Part shown: piece after piece, positions 53,466-60,936 of the stretch
Position numbering within the stretch: the first letter of the stretch is position 1
How the letters are laid out: each line of letters starts with the position of its first letter
Assembly: GCF_036985595.1 (NCBI RefSeq)
Contig: NZ_BTPU01000010.1
Span: 1-64,000, forward strand
Origin: Vallitalea maricola
GTDB taxonomy: Bacteria > Bacillota > Clostridia > Lachnospirales > Vallitaleaceae
Reading direction: 5' to 3'
Length of the DNA: 64,000 nt
Notes under the pieces: generated by a model
Database searches by the model: none
Told to the model about the DNA's origin: nothing
What the model saw: the letters and a program-made list of their open reading frames with translations, nothing else
Translations under genes and position numbers: made by a program

Positions 53466-53807
53466 ATTCCTAGACCAAGAAAAAGAAGAAGAATAGGCTG
53501 TAGACCACAGTTTCAGAGTTTTGGACCTCATGGTCCTAACTGCAATAAGGAAATCATCAATCTTAAAATTGAAGAATATGAAAGTATTAGATTGATGGAT
53601 TTAAAAAATCTTGATCAATCTGCATGTGCAGAACTAATGGGTATTGGACGTTCAACTTTTCAGAGAATATACAAAGAAGCTAGAGGAAAAATAGCTGATA
53701 GTATTGTTAATGGAAAACGTATAATTATTGAAACTGAAGATTTTGACCACCCAGGCGGAAAAGGTCACTGCCATAGACATTTCCAAGATAATAATCAAGA
53801 TAATTAA
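53466..53807 (+). CDS. DUF134 (UPF0251) helix-turn-helix protein
   Basis: A protein of about 113 residues. IPRPRKRRRIGCRP is the family's M-P/A-R-P-R-K-x-R-R start, and EYESIRLMDLKNLDQSACAELMGIGRSTFQRI is the sigma-factor-like helix-turn-helix; a His-rich tail follows (HPGGKGHCHRHF), probably metal-binding. The start appears to be ATT at 53466: it gives exactly the family N-terminus, and AGGTGGTGA lies 6 bases before it. GTG codons at 53454 and 53457 fall inside the ribosome site. It probably regulates its own operon through the sites at 53153 and 53188. Confidence 0.85.
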   Translation: MPRPRKRRRIGCRPQFQSFGPHGPNCNKEIINLKIEEYESIRLMDLKNLDQSACAELMGIGRSTFQRIYKEARGKIADSIVNGKRIIIETEDFDHPGGKGHCHRHFQDNNQDN

Positions 53808-53854
53808 TTTTAAAGGAATCTGGATAATACATTTTGGGAATGACTACAAGTTTT

Positions 53855-53898
53855 GGAAGATAGACTAGGTACATATATCTAAACATAGTCTATCTTCC
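53855..53898 (+). terminator. Terminator of the DUF5320/DUF134 operon
   Basis: Perfect 13-bp arms GGAAGATAGACTA/TAGTCTATCTTCC with an 18-base loop, followed by TTTATATT, 48 bp past the stop. Confidence 0.8.
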
Positions 53899-53949
53899 TT
53901 TATATTAAAGTTAAAAAACTTCTTATTATGTAAGTAATTTTTACTTAAA

Positions 53950-55581
53950 CTATGGTTGATATACTGGATCTAATCCTCCCTTAGGTTGTGGCATTATTGT
54001 ATTATCGCCATCATCAGGGTCAACTTCATTATAGTATCCATCTCCATCACTATCCACTCTATTAGGATTAGTAGCTACATAATTACTATTGTTAACAGTA
54101 TAATTAATACCGTCTGAAGTCTTAATGACTACATTTCCACTTACAATACCATTTCCAATATTAGTATTGACATCTCCTCTTTCTGTTAAATAGACATCAC
54201 TAGTTGCTAATATAAGGTCCATGACACATTGTCTAGGATGACCATATGTATTACTATCCCCTACTGAAACAATAGAAACTTCTGGGTCAAGCTGATTAAC
54301 AAAAGTAGCATTACTTGAATGGTCACTACCATGATGATTAACCAAATATACATCAACATCCCCTACTTCTTTTGCCACACTTAGTTCAATGTCATGATAT
54401 GAGTATCCATAATTACTGGTACAAAACTCTCCATCTAAATCTCCACCTATCCATTCATCAAAATCTCCGTAGCTTAGTTTAAGTCCAATACTATAATCAT
54501 TTTCAGAAGGTGGATATGCATCATTACTGAAGTCTCCTTGCAGTATTGCTCCATTACCATCACATGTTATTATATCAACTGTTACTCCACTACCCAAATC
54601 AATTAAATTAGTTCCTTCCACTGCTATAACAGGATTTAATTTGTTCTTACCTGTTCCCTCTAAATAAGTTTTCCAATTTCTGAATGTATTGCTTGTTTGA
54701 CCCAGATAATTGTTATAGTCTCTATGTATCATTTGACCAATAACAAAATCCTGCTGTTCTACTAGGTTCCATAATCCACCGTAACCAATATAACCTATAT
54801 GGTCACAATGAAAATGAGTTATCAAAATATAGTCTATGTATTTTGTACCTAACACACTCTCTACATATGGACCCACAACCGAAGCATCCGCATTACTATT
54901 CCAATAGGATTCCCCTACATCAACTAACATTGACCTTCCAGTAGGTCCTACTATCAGTGTTGCATTTCCTTGTCCTATATTTATATGATGTATTTCCAAG
55001 TTGCCAGGAGTCCAAGAGCCTGAACCACTAGAAGAATTGGAATTCAAAGCTTTTGGAGTACCATATCCACATTGATATGCAAGAGTTGAACTATTCCAAT
55101 TAGTTGAGACCGTACCACCTATATTGGAGTTTATTCTTTCCATTGTAGCTTTTGTGCCATTATTGCCTGCATACCAGCTGTTAACACTATCAATTACATT
55201 TCCATTATTATCTTTTAATTGTAGAGTTTCACTTGTATTCTCTAATGAACCAGTATAGATTAAATCAGCGTTGATATTAGGAATTGAAGTATTGTCTGTC
55301 CTTTCTAATAAATAATAGGATTTTGCAGGAATAGTACCTGATAAGTTAATGGAAGGAGTTCCATCAACTGCATTTAGTGTCCATCCATTGAGATTAATGT
55401 TTGTGTTTGTATTGTTATAGAGTTCAATCCATTCATCATAAGCACTGGTTGTTGTTCCCATCCAGCAGATTTCATTAATGACTATCTCTCCACTTGTTGC
55501 AGCATAATTATCGGTATTGAATAGTAAAAGGGGCATAGTAAATACCAATATAAGCATTAGTCTGATACTTTTTTTCATCAT
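53950..55581 (-). CDS. Secreted lamin-tail / metallo-beta-lactamase (ComEC-like) protein
   Basis: A 543-residue exported protein. A signal peptide is followed by a lamin-tail domain (about residues 30-165: IVINEICWMG..., WIELYNNTNTNINLNGWTL). Next is a metallo-beta-lactamase fold of the ComEC/Rec2 type (about 195-470: IGQGNATLIV, LVDVGE, the metal motif THFHCDH at about 255, YLVNHHGSDHSSN). Last is a calcium-binding repeat DSDGDGYYNEVDPDDGDN. These proteins are presumed extracellular nucleases or phosphodiesterases. It lacks the ComEC membrane channel, so it is not a DNA-uptake pore. It is monocistronic with a strong AAGGAGG site. Confidence 0.9.
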   Translation of the reverse strand: MMKKSIRLMLILVFTMPLLLFNTDNYAATSGEIVINEICWMGTTTSAYDEWIELYNNTNTNINLNGWTLNAVDGTPSINLSGTIPAKSYYLLERTDNTSIPNINADLIYTGSLENTSETLQLKDNNGNVIDSVNSWYAGNNGTKATMERINSNIGGTVSTNWNSSTLAYQCGYGTPKALNSNSSSGSGSWTPGNLEIHHINIGQGNATLIVGPTGRSMLVDVGESYWNSNADASVVGPYVESVLGTKYIDYILITHFHCDHIGYIGYGGLWNLVEQQDFVIGQMIHRDYNNYLGQTSNTFRNWKTYLEGTGKNKLNPVIAVEGTNLIDLGSGVTVDIITCDGNGAILQGDFSNDAYPPSENDYSIGLKLSYGDFDEWIGGDLDGEFCTSNYGYSYHDIELSVAKEVGDVDVYLVNHHGSDHSSNATFVNQLDPEVSIVSVGDSNTYGHPRQCVMDLILATSDVYLTERGDVNTNIGNGIVSGNVVIKTSDGINYTVNNSNYVATNPNRVDSDGDGYYNEVDPDDGDNTIMPQPKGGLDPVYQP

Positions 55582-55847
55582 AAAATAACCTCCTTAGTTA
55601 TAAACATATAATATTTATTCTGTTATCTACTAAAGATAGTATGTCCATAGATGTTAAAGTAAGTATATAATTTTAATAATAAAATGTGACTAATAGGGGT
55701 ACTTTAGAATATTAATTCAGAAAATATTCAGTATAGAAATATGTATATGAAAAGCAAAAAAAGATATAATTAGATGTTTCTAATTTATATCTTAATAATA
55801 TCACAGAGAATATTTTCTGTCAATTTTGATAATTATTTGACATAAGT

Positions 55848-56309
55848 TTATGCCTTTTTCCTGATATCTTTTATTTTGGGAAATACATTTACAATTATGG
55901 ATACTATTATACCTATGAAGGTATCAATCACTCTATTAACTGCATATATATGAGATGGAGTACCTTTTAGATTAGTCATAATTGCTATAAATACTATACA
56001 AGCGATAACTATAGAATCACTTTGCTTACAAAGATTACATAGGTAGATGACTACTACAACTCCCAGACCAACTACTATTGAATAGTTTCCAAAAACAAGA
56101 GACAGAATAAGCCCAATGACTCCACCAATAGTCGTACCAATCATTCTATTCTTCCCTACAACAAAAGAATTCTGAATAGAATTTTTCATACATATAACTG
56201 CAGCTATACATGCATAAAAGGGATATGGCCTGTTTAATAATTGAAAGATACTTATGCATATAAAAACCGATATAGCAGTTTTTATATTGCGTGAACCTAT
56301 TTTCATCAT
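55848..56309 (-). CDS. FUSC / aromatic acid exporter-type membrane protein
   Basis: A 153-residue protein with four predicted helices, resembling the ArAE_1 half of FUSC-family proteins: IGSRNIKTAISVFICISIFQLL, PFYACIAAVICMKNSIQNS, and the IGTTIGGVIGLILSLVFG segment, whose GTxxGxxxG is the family hallmark. It lacks the soluble C-terminal domain found in longer relatives. The role is unknown, possibly export of small organic acids. The 266-bp gap on its left has no feature I can support. Confidence 0.8.
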   Translation of the reverse strand: MMKIGSRNIKTAISVFICISIFQLLNRPYPFYACIAAVICMKNSIQNSFVVGKNRMIGTTIGGVIGLILSLVFGNYSIVVGLGVVVVIYLCNLCKQSDSIVIACIVFIAIMTNLKGTPSHIYAVNRVIDTFIGIIVSIIVNVFPKIKDIRKKA

Positions 56310-56394
56310 ATCTAGATAACCTTTCCGTCAAACATAAAAAATAATTCTCACTAACAAAATCTCAATCTTTTGTTATTATATATTTTATTATGTA

Positions 56395-56853
56395 TTACGT
56401 CAATAAATTTACATATAATATGTTAGGGCTACCTAATATCCAGCCATCAACACTCCCATCTTCGTTTATTATTGTACCCTGTGCTAATACTTTTATATCC
56501 CCAGCACTAGGTACAAATTCATCAAATTGCTTAGTTAGGTTTTTGAAGACTCTATATTTAAACTCCTTATTATCCTCCATCTTATCTAAGACACATTGTT
56601 CAACTGATATATTTTTTATATTACCTTGTGCCACACATCCAAGAGCAAAACATTTTAGAGCTTTATTACCATATGGTATATTACCGATATGAACATTAAC
56701 ATTAGGAATTATTCTTTTTATTTCATTTTCCACAGTTGTTTTAAATTTCTCATTGCGTACTCTATTTACCCTTTTTATGGCTTGTATTCTACGCTCATAA
56801 CCTGCTTTTGCAAACTTTCTGTCCTTTATTCCATTGATAGCCTCTACACCCAT
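56395..56853 (-). CDS. Hypothetical protein
   Basis: A 152-residue soluble protein that I do not recognise. It is basic at the N-terminus (RKFAKAGYERRIQAIKRVNRVRNEKF, a probable helix), with an alpha/beta pattern afterwards (NVHIGNIPYGNKALKCFALGCVAQG...) and an acidic C-terminal half ending NEDGSVDGWILGSPNILYVNLLT. It has no signal peptide or membrane helix, and three Cys. The start has GAGGGAG and good spacing, and codon use is like that of its neighbours, so it is a real gene. It is probably monocistronic. Confidence 0.7.
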   Translation of the reverse strand: MGVEAINGIKDRKFAKAGYERRIQAIKRVNRVRNEKFKTTVENEIKRIIPNVNVHIGNIPYGNKALKCFALGCVAQGNIKNISVEQCVLDKMEDNKEFKYRVFKNLTKQFDEFVPSAGDIKVLAQGTIINEDGSVDGWILGSPNILYVNLLT

Positions 56854-56955
56854 TATCTAACACTCCCTCAATAAATATTTATATGTAATATATCGACATA
56901 TTTACATTGGCTTTTAATATTACCCATAAAAATTAACATAAGAAAACAAGATAAA

Positions 56956-56992
56956 AAAAGGAGATAATTCTATGATTGAATAATCTCCTAGG
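56956..56992 (-). terminator. Terminator of the Fur-family gene
   Basis: The minus-strand stem AGGAGATTATTC/GAATTATCTCCT with a small loop is followed by a run of T, 10 bp past the stop codon. Confidence 0.85.
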
Positions 56993-56998
56993 ATATTA

Positions 56999-57451
56999 TT
57001 AATTAGCTTTTGCACTAACTCTGCATTTATCACAATAGCCAAATATTTTTAATTTGTATTCTGTACACTGAAAACCCTTCTCTTTCAATAATCTCTCATA
57101 AAAGTCGTCCTTTATCAATCCTGAAGCTTCAATAACTTTACCGCATTTTTTACATATGAGATGATGATGATTTCTAGTGTTCTCTATCTCTATTTCGTAT
57201 TTAGCCGCACTATCTCCGAAATCGTGTTTTATCACAACACCTTTTTTTAATAACATATCAATAGTCCTATATATTGTAGCCATTCCTATTATGTTTTCTT
57301 TATCTTTTATTAAAGTATAGATTTCATTTGCGGAAAGATGTTTTCCTACATTGTCAATCAGAGTATTCAATATTATTTTTCTCTGATATGTCAATCTTAT
57401 ATCCATTTTTTCTATTAAATTATTCATAATAGGATTTACTTCAGTACTCAT
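56999..57451 (-). CDS. Fur-family metal-dependent repressor
   Basis: A 150-residue regulator. The winged helix is in residues 10-85 (RLTYQRKIILNTLI, TIYRTIDMLLKKGVV), the metal-sensing region begins NHHHLICKKCGKVIEASG, and the structural zinc site uses the two CxxC pairs (CKKC and CDKC). It could be Fur (iron) or PerR (peroxide); the residues that separate them cannot be settled by eye. It lies 75 bp downstream of the SufC/SufB-D-like operon on the same strand, and a Fur-box-like palindrome precedes that operon. GGAGGGG precedes the start. Confidence 0.92.
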   Translation of the reverse strand: MSTEVNPIMNNLIEKMDIRLTYQRKIILNTLIDNVGKHLSANEIYTLIKDKENIIGMATIYRTIDMLLKKGVVIKHDFGDSAAKYEIEIENTRNHHHLICKKCGKVIEASGLIKDDFYERLLKEKGFQCTEYKLKIFGYCDKCRVSAKAN

Positions 57452-57525
57452 ATAAACCCCTCCATTTTCATTATCACTATTTTATTTTATGTTAAATCAA
57501 CCTTATATATGGTTATTTTAATCTA

Positions 57526-58479
57526 TTACATATACTGTTTTGATTGAATATTACTTCCATCAATAACTATTTCTTCTTCCTCACCTAAGAAACCTGTTAC
57601 AACTAAATCTATAGCTTGATCTTCTGTTAATCCTCTACTTCTTAGATAGTTAAGAATATCTTCTGATATTTTACCAACTGACGCTTCATGTGTCAGAGAT
57701 GCATCCTTGTTTCTATTGACTAGTTTTGGTTCTGCCACAATGCTACCTGAATCAGATAAAAGCAATCCCATACAATCCAGATGCCCTGTTCCTGCCTCAT
57801 TACCAATCATATTACTGTAGGCATTAATCTGTGATTTATATCTTGAAATCATTCTTACTCTTGATATTCCATTAGCATCTTTCCCATTAAGATAAGTATC
57901 ATCATACATTTCCATTTTTCCACGTTCAGCCAAAACTGTAGTCACAAAGTTGAGAGAAGCTTTTTTATCTAGATAGTTAGTATTCCTTATATTCATCTGC
58001 ATAGGAACTTCATGGCATTTATTATTATATGAAACTTGTGCATTTTCTTTTAAGATAAGTTCCATACTTGATTCAACAGTGTCATATTTACCCCATGAAT
58101 GAAAATTATTGATTTCAATCATTGCATTTTCTTTAGCAATTATTTTTGTCTCACCGCTGTGCTTACCATATAAATATTTCTTTCTTGCTGCACAAACACT
58201 TTGTAATTTCGCCTCTACATTTTTCTCTACTACAACTAGATTGTTGGTTTTCTGGACAACATGCATAGAACACATAAGTATATTAGTTATTATAGGTTTA
58301 TCAACAGATTTTTTTACCCATATAAAATATCCATTCTCCGGTTTCTTGCAATAGAATCCTCTAACCCAGTCAAAGGTATCAAAAGCTTTAGTTATAGGCA
58401 GAATAATTAAATCTTTTTCTTCATGTATCTGAACATCATTATCTAGCTGAAGATAACTTACATGTTTTACATTTTTCAT
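57526..58479 (-). CDS. SufB/SufD-family Fe-S assembly protein (SMS-type)
   Basis: A 317-residue SufBD-core protein. A beta-helix core ends with the conserved NKDASLTHEASVGKISEDILNYLRSRGLTEDQAIDLVVTGFL, whose His is placed as in SufD/SufB. It is much shorter than classical SufB (about 470 residues). With SufC alone beside it, and no SufS, SufU or second SufB/D, it fits the minimal two-gene SUF-like (SMS) arrangement described for anaerobes. It would form a complex with SufC that builds 4Fe-4S clusters. The ATG at 58479 has GAGGAG 7 bases upstream and overlaps the sufC end by 41 bp; the longer frame to 58494 starts inside that site. Confidence 0.88.
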   Translation of the reverse strand: MKNVKHVSYLQLDNDVQIHEEKDLIILPITKAFDTFDWVRGFYCKKPENGYFIWVKKSVDKPIITNILMCSMHVVQKTNNLVVVEKNVEAKLQSVCAARKKYLYGKHSGETKIIAKENAMIEINNFHSWGKYDTVESSMELILKENAQVSYNNKCHEVPMQMNIRNTNYLDKKASLNFVTTVLAERGKMEMYDDTYLNGKDANGISRVRMISRYKSQINAYSNMIGNEAGTGHLDCMGLLLSDSGSIVAEPKLVNRNKDASLTHEASVGKISEDILNYLRSRGLTEDQAIDLVVTGFLGEEEEIVIDGSNIQSKQYM

Positions 58480-59140
58480 AGCCATTCTCCTCAATTAATC
58501 TCCATATTTTTTCCCAATCCTTTGATGAGCAAGTAATCTTGCCATCTAGCATTACATGTGCATAATCAGGTTTAAAATAGTTAAGTGCTTTACCTCTATG
58601 AGTAATCAATAGTATCGTTTTATCATTTAACTGTTCTTTTATCAACAAACATAATCTTTCTAGATTCTCTACATCCAATCCAGCATCTAATTCATCCAAT
58701 ATGATTAAATCTGGATCCAAACTTATAACTTGAATTACTTCTGAAAATTTTCTTTCTCCACCAGAGAAGCCTATATTTACATTTCTCTGCATCAAAGATT
58801 CTATACCTTCTATCTTAACGTTCTTTTTTCTTATTTTATCCAAGAGTTTAGATAATTTTATATTGATTGCAGGTGGATTCTGATATACTGCTGCTATACC
58901 TCTTTGTGCTCTTTCTTCAATTTCTATATCCGATATATCCTCATCTTTAAAAAGAATCTTTCCAGCTTTTATTTTATATTTAGAAAATCCTAATAATGTA
59001 CAAAGTAATGTTGATTTACCTGAAGCGTTAGGACCTAATAATACATGGGTTTCTCCTTTTCCCATTTCTAAATTAAGTTTATTCAAAACTTTTTTTCCAT
59101 CTACCTCAACTTCTAGATTATCAATCTTAAGTAAACTCAT
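58439..59140 (-). CDS. sufC: SufC-family Fe-S assembly ATPase
   Basis: A 233-residue soluble ABC ATPase. Walker A is GPNASGKST (residues 37-45), Q-loop YQNPPAI, signature FSGGERKFSEV and Walker B LIILDELDAGLDVEN, the last being diagnostic for SufC. The C-terminus carries a CKTC pair (about residues 225-228), absent from most SufC proteins as far as I recall. It overlaps its partner gene by 41 bp. A Fur-like box lies about 170 bp upstream. Confidence 0.93.
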   Translation of the reverse strand: MSLLKIDNLEVEVDGKKVLNKLNLEMGKGETHVLLGPNASGKSTLLCTLLGFSKYKIKAGKILFKDEDISDIEIEERAQRGIAAVYQNPPAINIKLSKLLDKIRKKNVKIEGIESLMQRNVNIGFSGGERKFSEVIQVISLDPDLIILDELDAGLDVENLERLCLLIKEQLNDKTILLITHRGKALNYFKPDYAHVMLDGKITCSSKDWEKIWRLIEENGYEKCKTCKLSSAR

Positions 59141-59308
59141 TTTATATCACCTCTTTCTTTAGTTTCTATTAATTTATGAATAATCAATAAGTTAGCTAGT
59201 CCTTAAATCTTAATTAATAGCTTTCAAATGTTAACTATGGTATTATTTTTTAACCTTTATATTATCAGTATTAACTATAAATCGCTAATTAAACTTATTG
59301 TTTTTTTA

Positions 59309-59325
59309 ATAATGATAGTCATTAT
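59309..59325 (-). promoter_or_regulatory. Fur-box-like palindrome upstream of sufC
   Basis: ATAATGA-TAG-TCATTAT, perfect 7-bp arms, matches the two-fold core of classical Fur boxes (GATAATGAT...ATTATC). It lies 169 bp before the sufC start, within a 624-bp intergenic region, and would bring the operon under the Fur-family protein at 56999. Confidence 0.65.
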
Positions 59326-59476
59326 CACTTAATGTTTATAAATAATAGGCTTGAACATATTCAAAGCCCTTTATGATAATTACTTATAAACTTCTAATTA
59401 CGGAATATTTTACTTTATTTTAACATATAACGTAACCTTATTCAACTAGTTACCCGTAAAGTTTTACAAATATCCT

Positions 59477-59648
59477 TTATAATTTTAATAGACCTTCTAA
59501 ATCATTTCCGTATTTCTCGAATATCCCTTCTCCAAAGTCAGTTATCATGATCTTTTATTTCTTTATTATACAATGATACTTCTTTTATTTTTATATCTAA
59601 TATATCATAAATTAATTTATTAAATGACTCTGTGTAAAACTGATTCAT
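59477..59648 (-). pseudogene. Small gene with a frameshift, unknown function
   Basis: An ATG at 59648 with an excellent site (AGGAGGTAATATTT) starts MNQFYTESFNKLIYDILDIK and runs 36 codons to a TGA at 59538-59540. Removing one T at that stop restores a frame that continues DFGEGIFEKYGNDLEGLLKL to a TAA at 59477-59479, a sequence that looks fully coding. I read it as a gene of about 56 codons broken by one inserted base. It is divergent from the XRE regulator at 59765. The shift site AAC-TGA-C lacks the slippery codon of prfB, so programmed frameshifting is unlikely. Confidence 0.5.
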
Positions 59649-59764
59649 AAATATTACCTCCTATTTTAGTATATATATTATTGATTAGATATTATTATCT
59701 CTCATTTTGGGATATTTGTCAATATCTCATTATGAACTTTGTATAATAACATTGAGGTGATTAT

Positions 59765-60013
59765 ATGATATTAGAACGTCTAAAAAATCTTAGAGAAGAT
59801 AATGATTTATTGCAAAAACAAGTAGCTGATGAGCTAAAAATTCCTGAAAGAACATATGGTAACTATGAATTAGGAGTCAGAAGAATTCCATTAGAACTTC
59901 TAATTGAACTCGCTATATTCTATAACACCAGTACCGATTACTTATTAGGTCTTACAAATGAAAAGGCACCTTATGAAAGAGCTAAAGAAATAAAAACCAA
60001 TAGTCTTCTATAA
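59765..60013 (+). CDS. XRE-family helix-turn-helix regulator
   Basis: An 82-residue Cro/CI-type protein. The helix-turn-helix is in LKNLREDNDLLQKQVADELKIPERTYGNYELGVRRIPLELLIELAIFYNTSTDYLLG, the common clostridial form, with a short charged C-terminus. It has GAGGTGATT before the ATG. It probably represses itself and perhaps the broken small gene divergent from it. There is no phage gene nearby. Confidence 0.9.
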   Translation: MILERLKNLREDNDLLQKQVADELKIPERTYGNYELGVRRIPLELLIELAIFYNTSTDYLLGLTNEKAPYERAKEIKTNSLL

Positions 60014-60116
60014 AAAGTACATCGAAAATAAAGTTATAAAACAAATGTTTGTGTGGCAAAATATATTATAATATCCAGCCCAATAAATATTTGTTTTATT
60101 TTTATTTAAAAATATA

Positions 60117-60170
60117 TTGACAACAGAATTTATAGTGCTATAATAGATATTAGTTAATAACAATTATTAA
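60117..60170 (+). promoter_or_regulatory. Promoter and palindromic operator of the peroxiredoxin gene
   Basis: TTGACA (60117-60122), 16 bp and TATAAT (60139-60144). Immediately downstream, TTAATAA-CAA-TTATTAA (60154-60170) is a perfect 7-3-7 palindrome over the transcript start, like PerR/Fur-type AT-rich sites. Repression by a peroxide- or metal-sensing regulator is plausible. Confidence 0.6.
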
Positions 60171-60201
60171 TTAATATTAAATATTACAAGGAGGTTTTAT
60201 T

Positions 60202-60864
60202 ATGGAAAACGCTAAATTACCTTTACTAGGAGATAAATTCCCACAAATGGTAGTTAAAACAACTAAAGGAAACACAACTTTACCTGATGATTATGCCGGA
60301 AAATGGTTTGTACTATTTAGTCACCCAGGTGATTTTACACCTGTTTGTACAACAGAATTTATAGGCTTTGCTAAAAAAGCTGACGAATTCAAGGCTCTTA
60401 ATACAGAATTAATAGGTCTATCAGTAGATCAAGTCTTCTCTCACCTTAAATGGGTCCAGTGGATTAAGGAGAAAACAGATGTCACTATTCCTTTCCCAGT
60501 TATAGCAGATGAATTGGGCCGTGTATCAACTGAACTTGGAATGCTTCATGAGAAAAAAGGTACTAATACTGTTAGAGCAGTATTTATAGTTGATGCCAGT
60601 GGTATTTTACGTCTCATGATGTATTATCCTCAAGAAGTAGGTAGAAGCGTAGATGAAGTCCTTCGTGCTGTAAGAGCTTTACAAGTATCTGATGCTAATA
60701 AAGTAGCAATGCCAGAAAACTGGCCAAATAATGGTTTTATTGGTGATAAAGTCATTATACCTCCAGCTAGCTCAGAAGCAGAAATAAAAGCTCGTGAAGA
60801 AAGTGTTAACAATGGAGAGATTGAATGCAAAGATTGGTGGTTCTGTTACAAATCTCTTAAATAG
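60202..60864 (+). CDS. Peroxiredoxin, Prx6-type
   Basis: A 220-residue peroxidase that reduces hydrogen peroxide and organic peroxides. The peroxidatic Cys49 is in HPGDFTPVCTTEF, and the C-terminal DWWFCYKSL carries Cys close to the end that could resolve the disulphide. The Prx6-like C-terminal domain (ANKVAMPENWPNN) is present. CAAGGAGG precedes the ATG. It is monocistronic, with a palindrome under its promoter. Confidence 0.95.
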   Translation: MENAKLPLLGDKFPQMVVKTTKGNTTLPDDYAGKWFVLFSHPGDFTPVCTTEFIGFAKKADEFKALNTELIGLSVDQVFSHLKWVQWIKEKTDVTIPFPVIADELGRVSTELGMLHEKKGTNTVRAVFIVDASGILRLMMYYPQEVGRSVDEVLRAVRALQVSDANKVAMPENWPNNGFIGDKVIIPPASSEAEIKAREESVNNGEIECKDWWFCYKSLK

Positions 60865-60879
60865 CTTATGTGTTAAGGA

Positions 60880-60908
60880 AGGGGCTAAATAAACAGCCCC
60901 TTTTTTAT
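60880..60908. terminator. Bidirectional terminator between peroxiredoxin and nitrogenase-like genes
   Basis: The stem AAGGGGCT/AGCCCCTT with a loop of about 11 bases is followed by TTTTTATG on the plus strand; on the minus strand it follows the nitrogenase-like stop by about 30 bp but lacks a good T run there. Confidence 0.75.
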
Positions 60909-60936
60909 GAAGAAACCTAAGCTTTAGACTTCAACC

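Noticed and set aside
59536..59542. Programmed +1 frameshift in the small gene
   Set aside because: The AAC-TGA-C site lacks the slippery CTT codon and the internal Shine-Dalgarno sequence of prfB; a one-base insertion is simpler.
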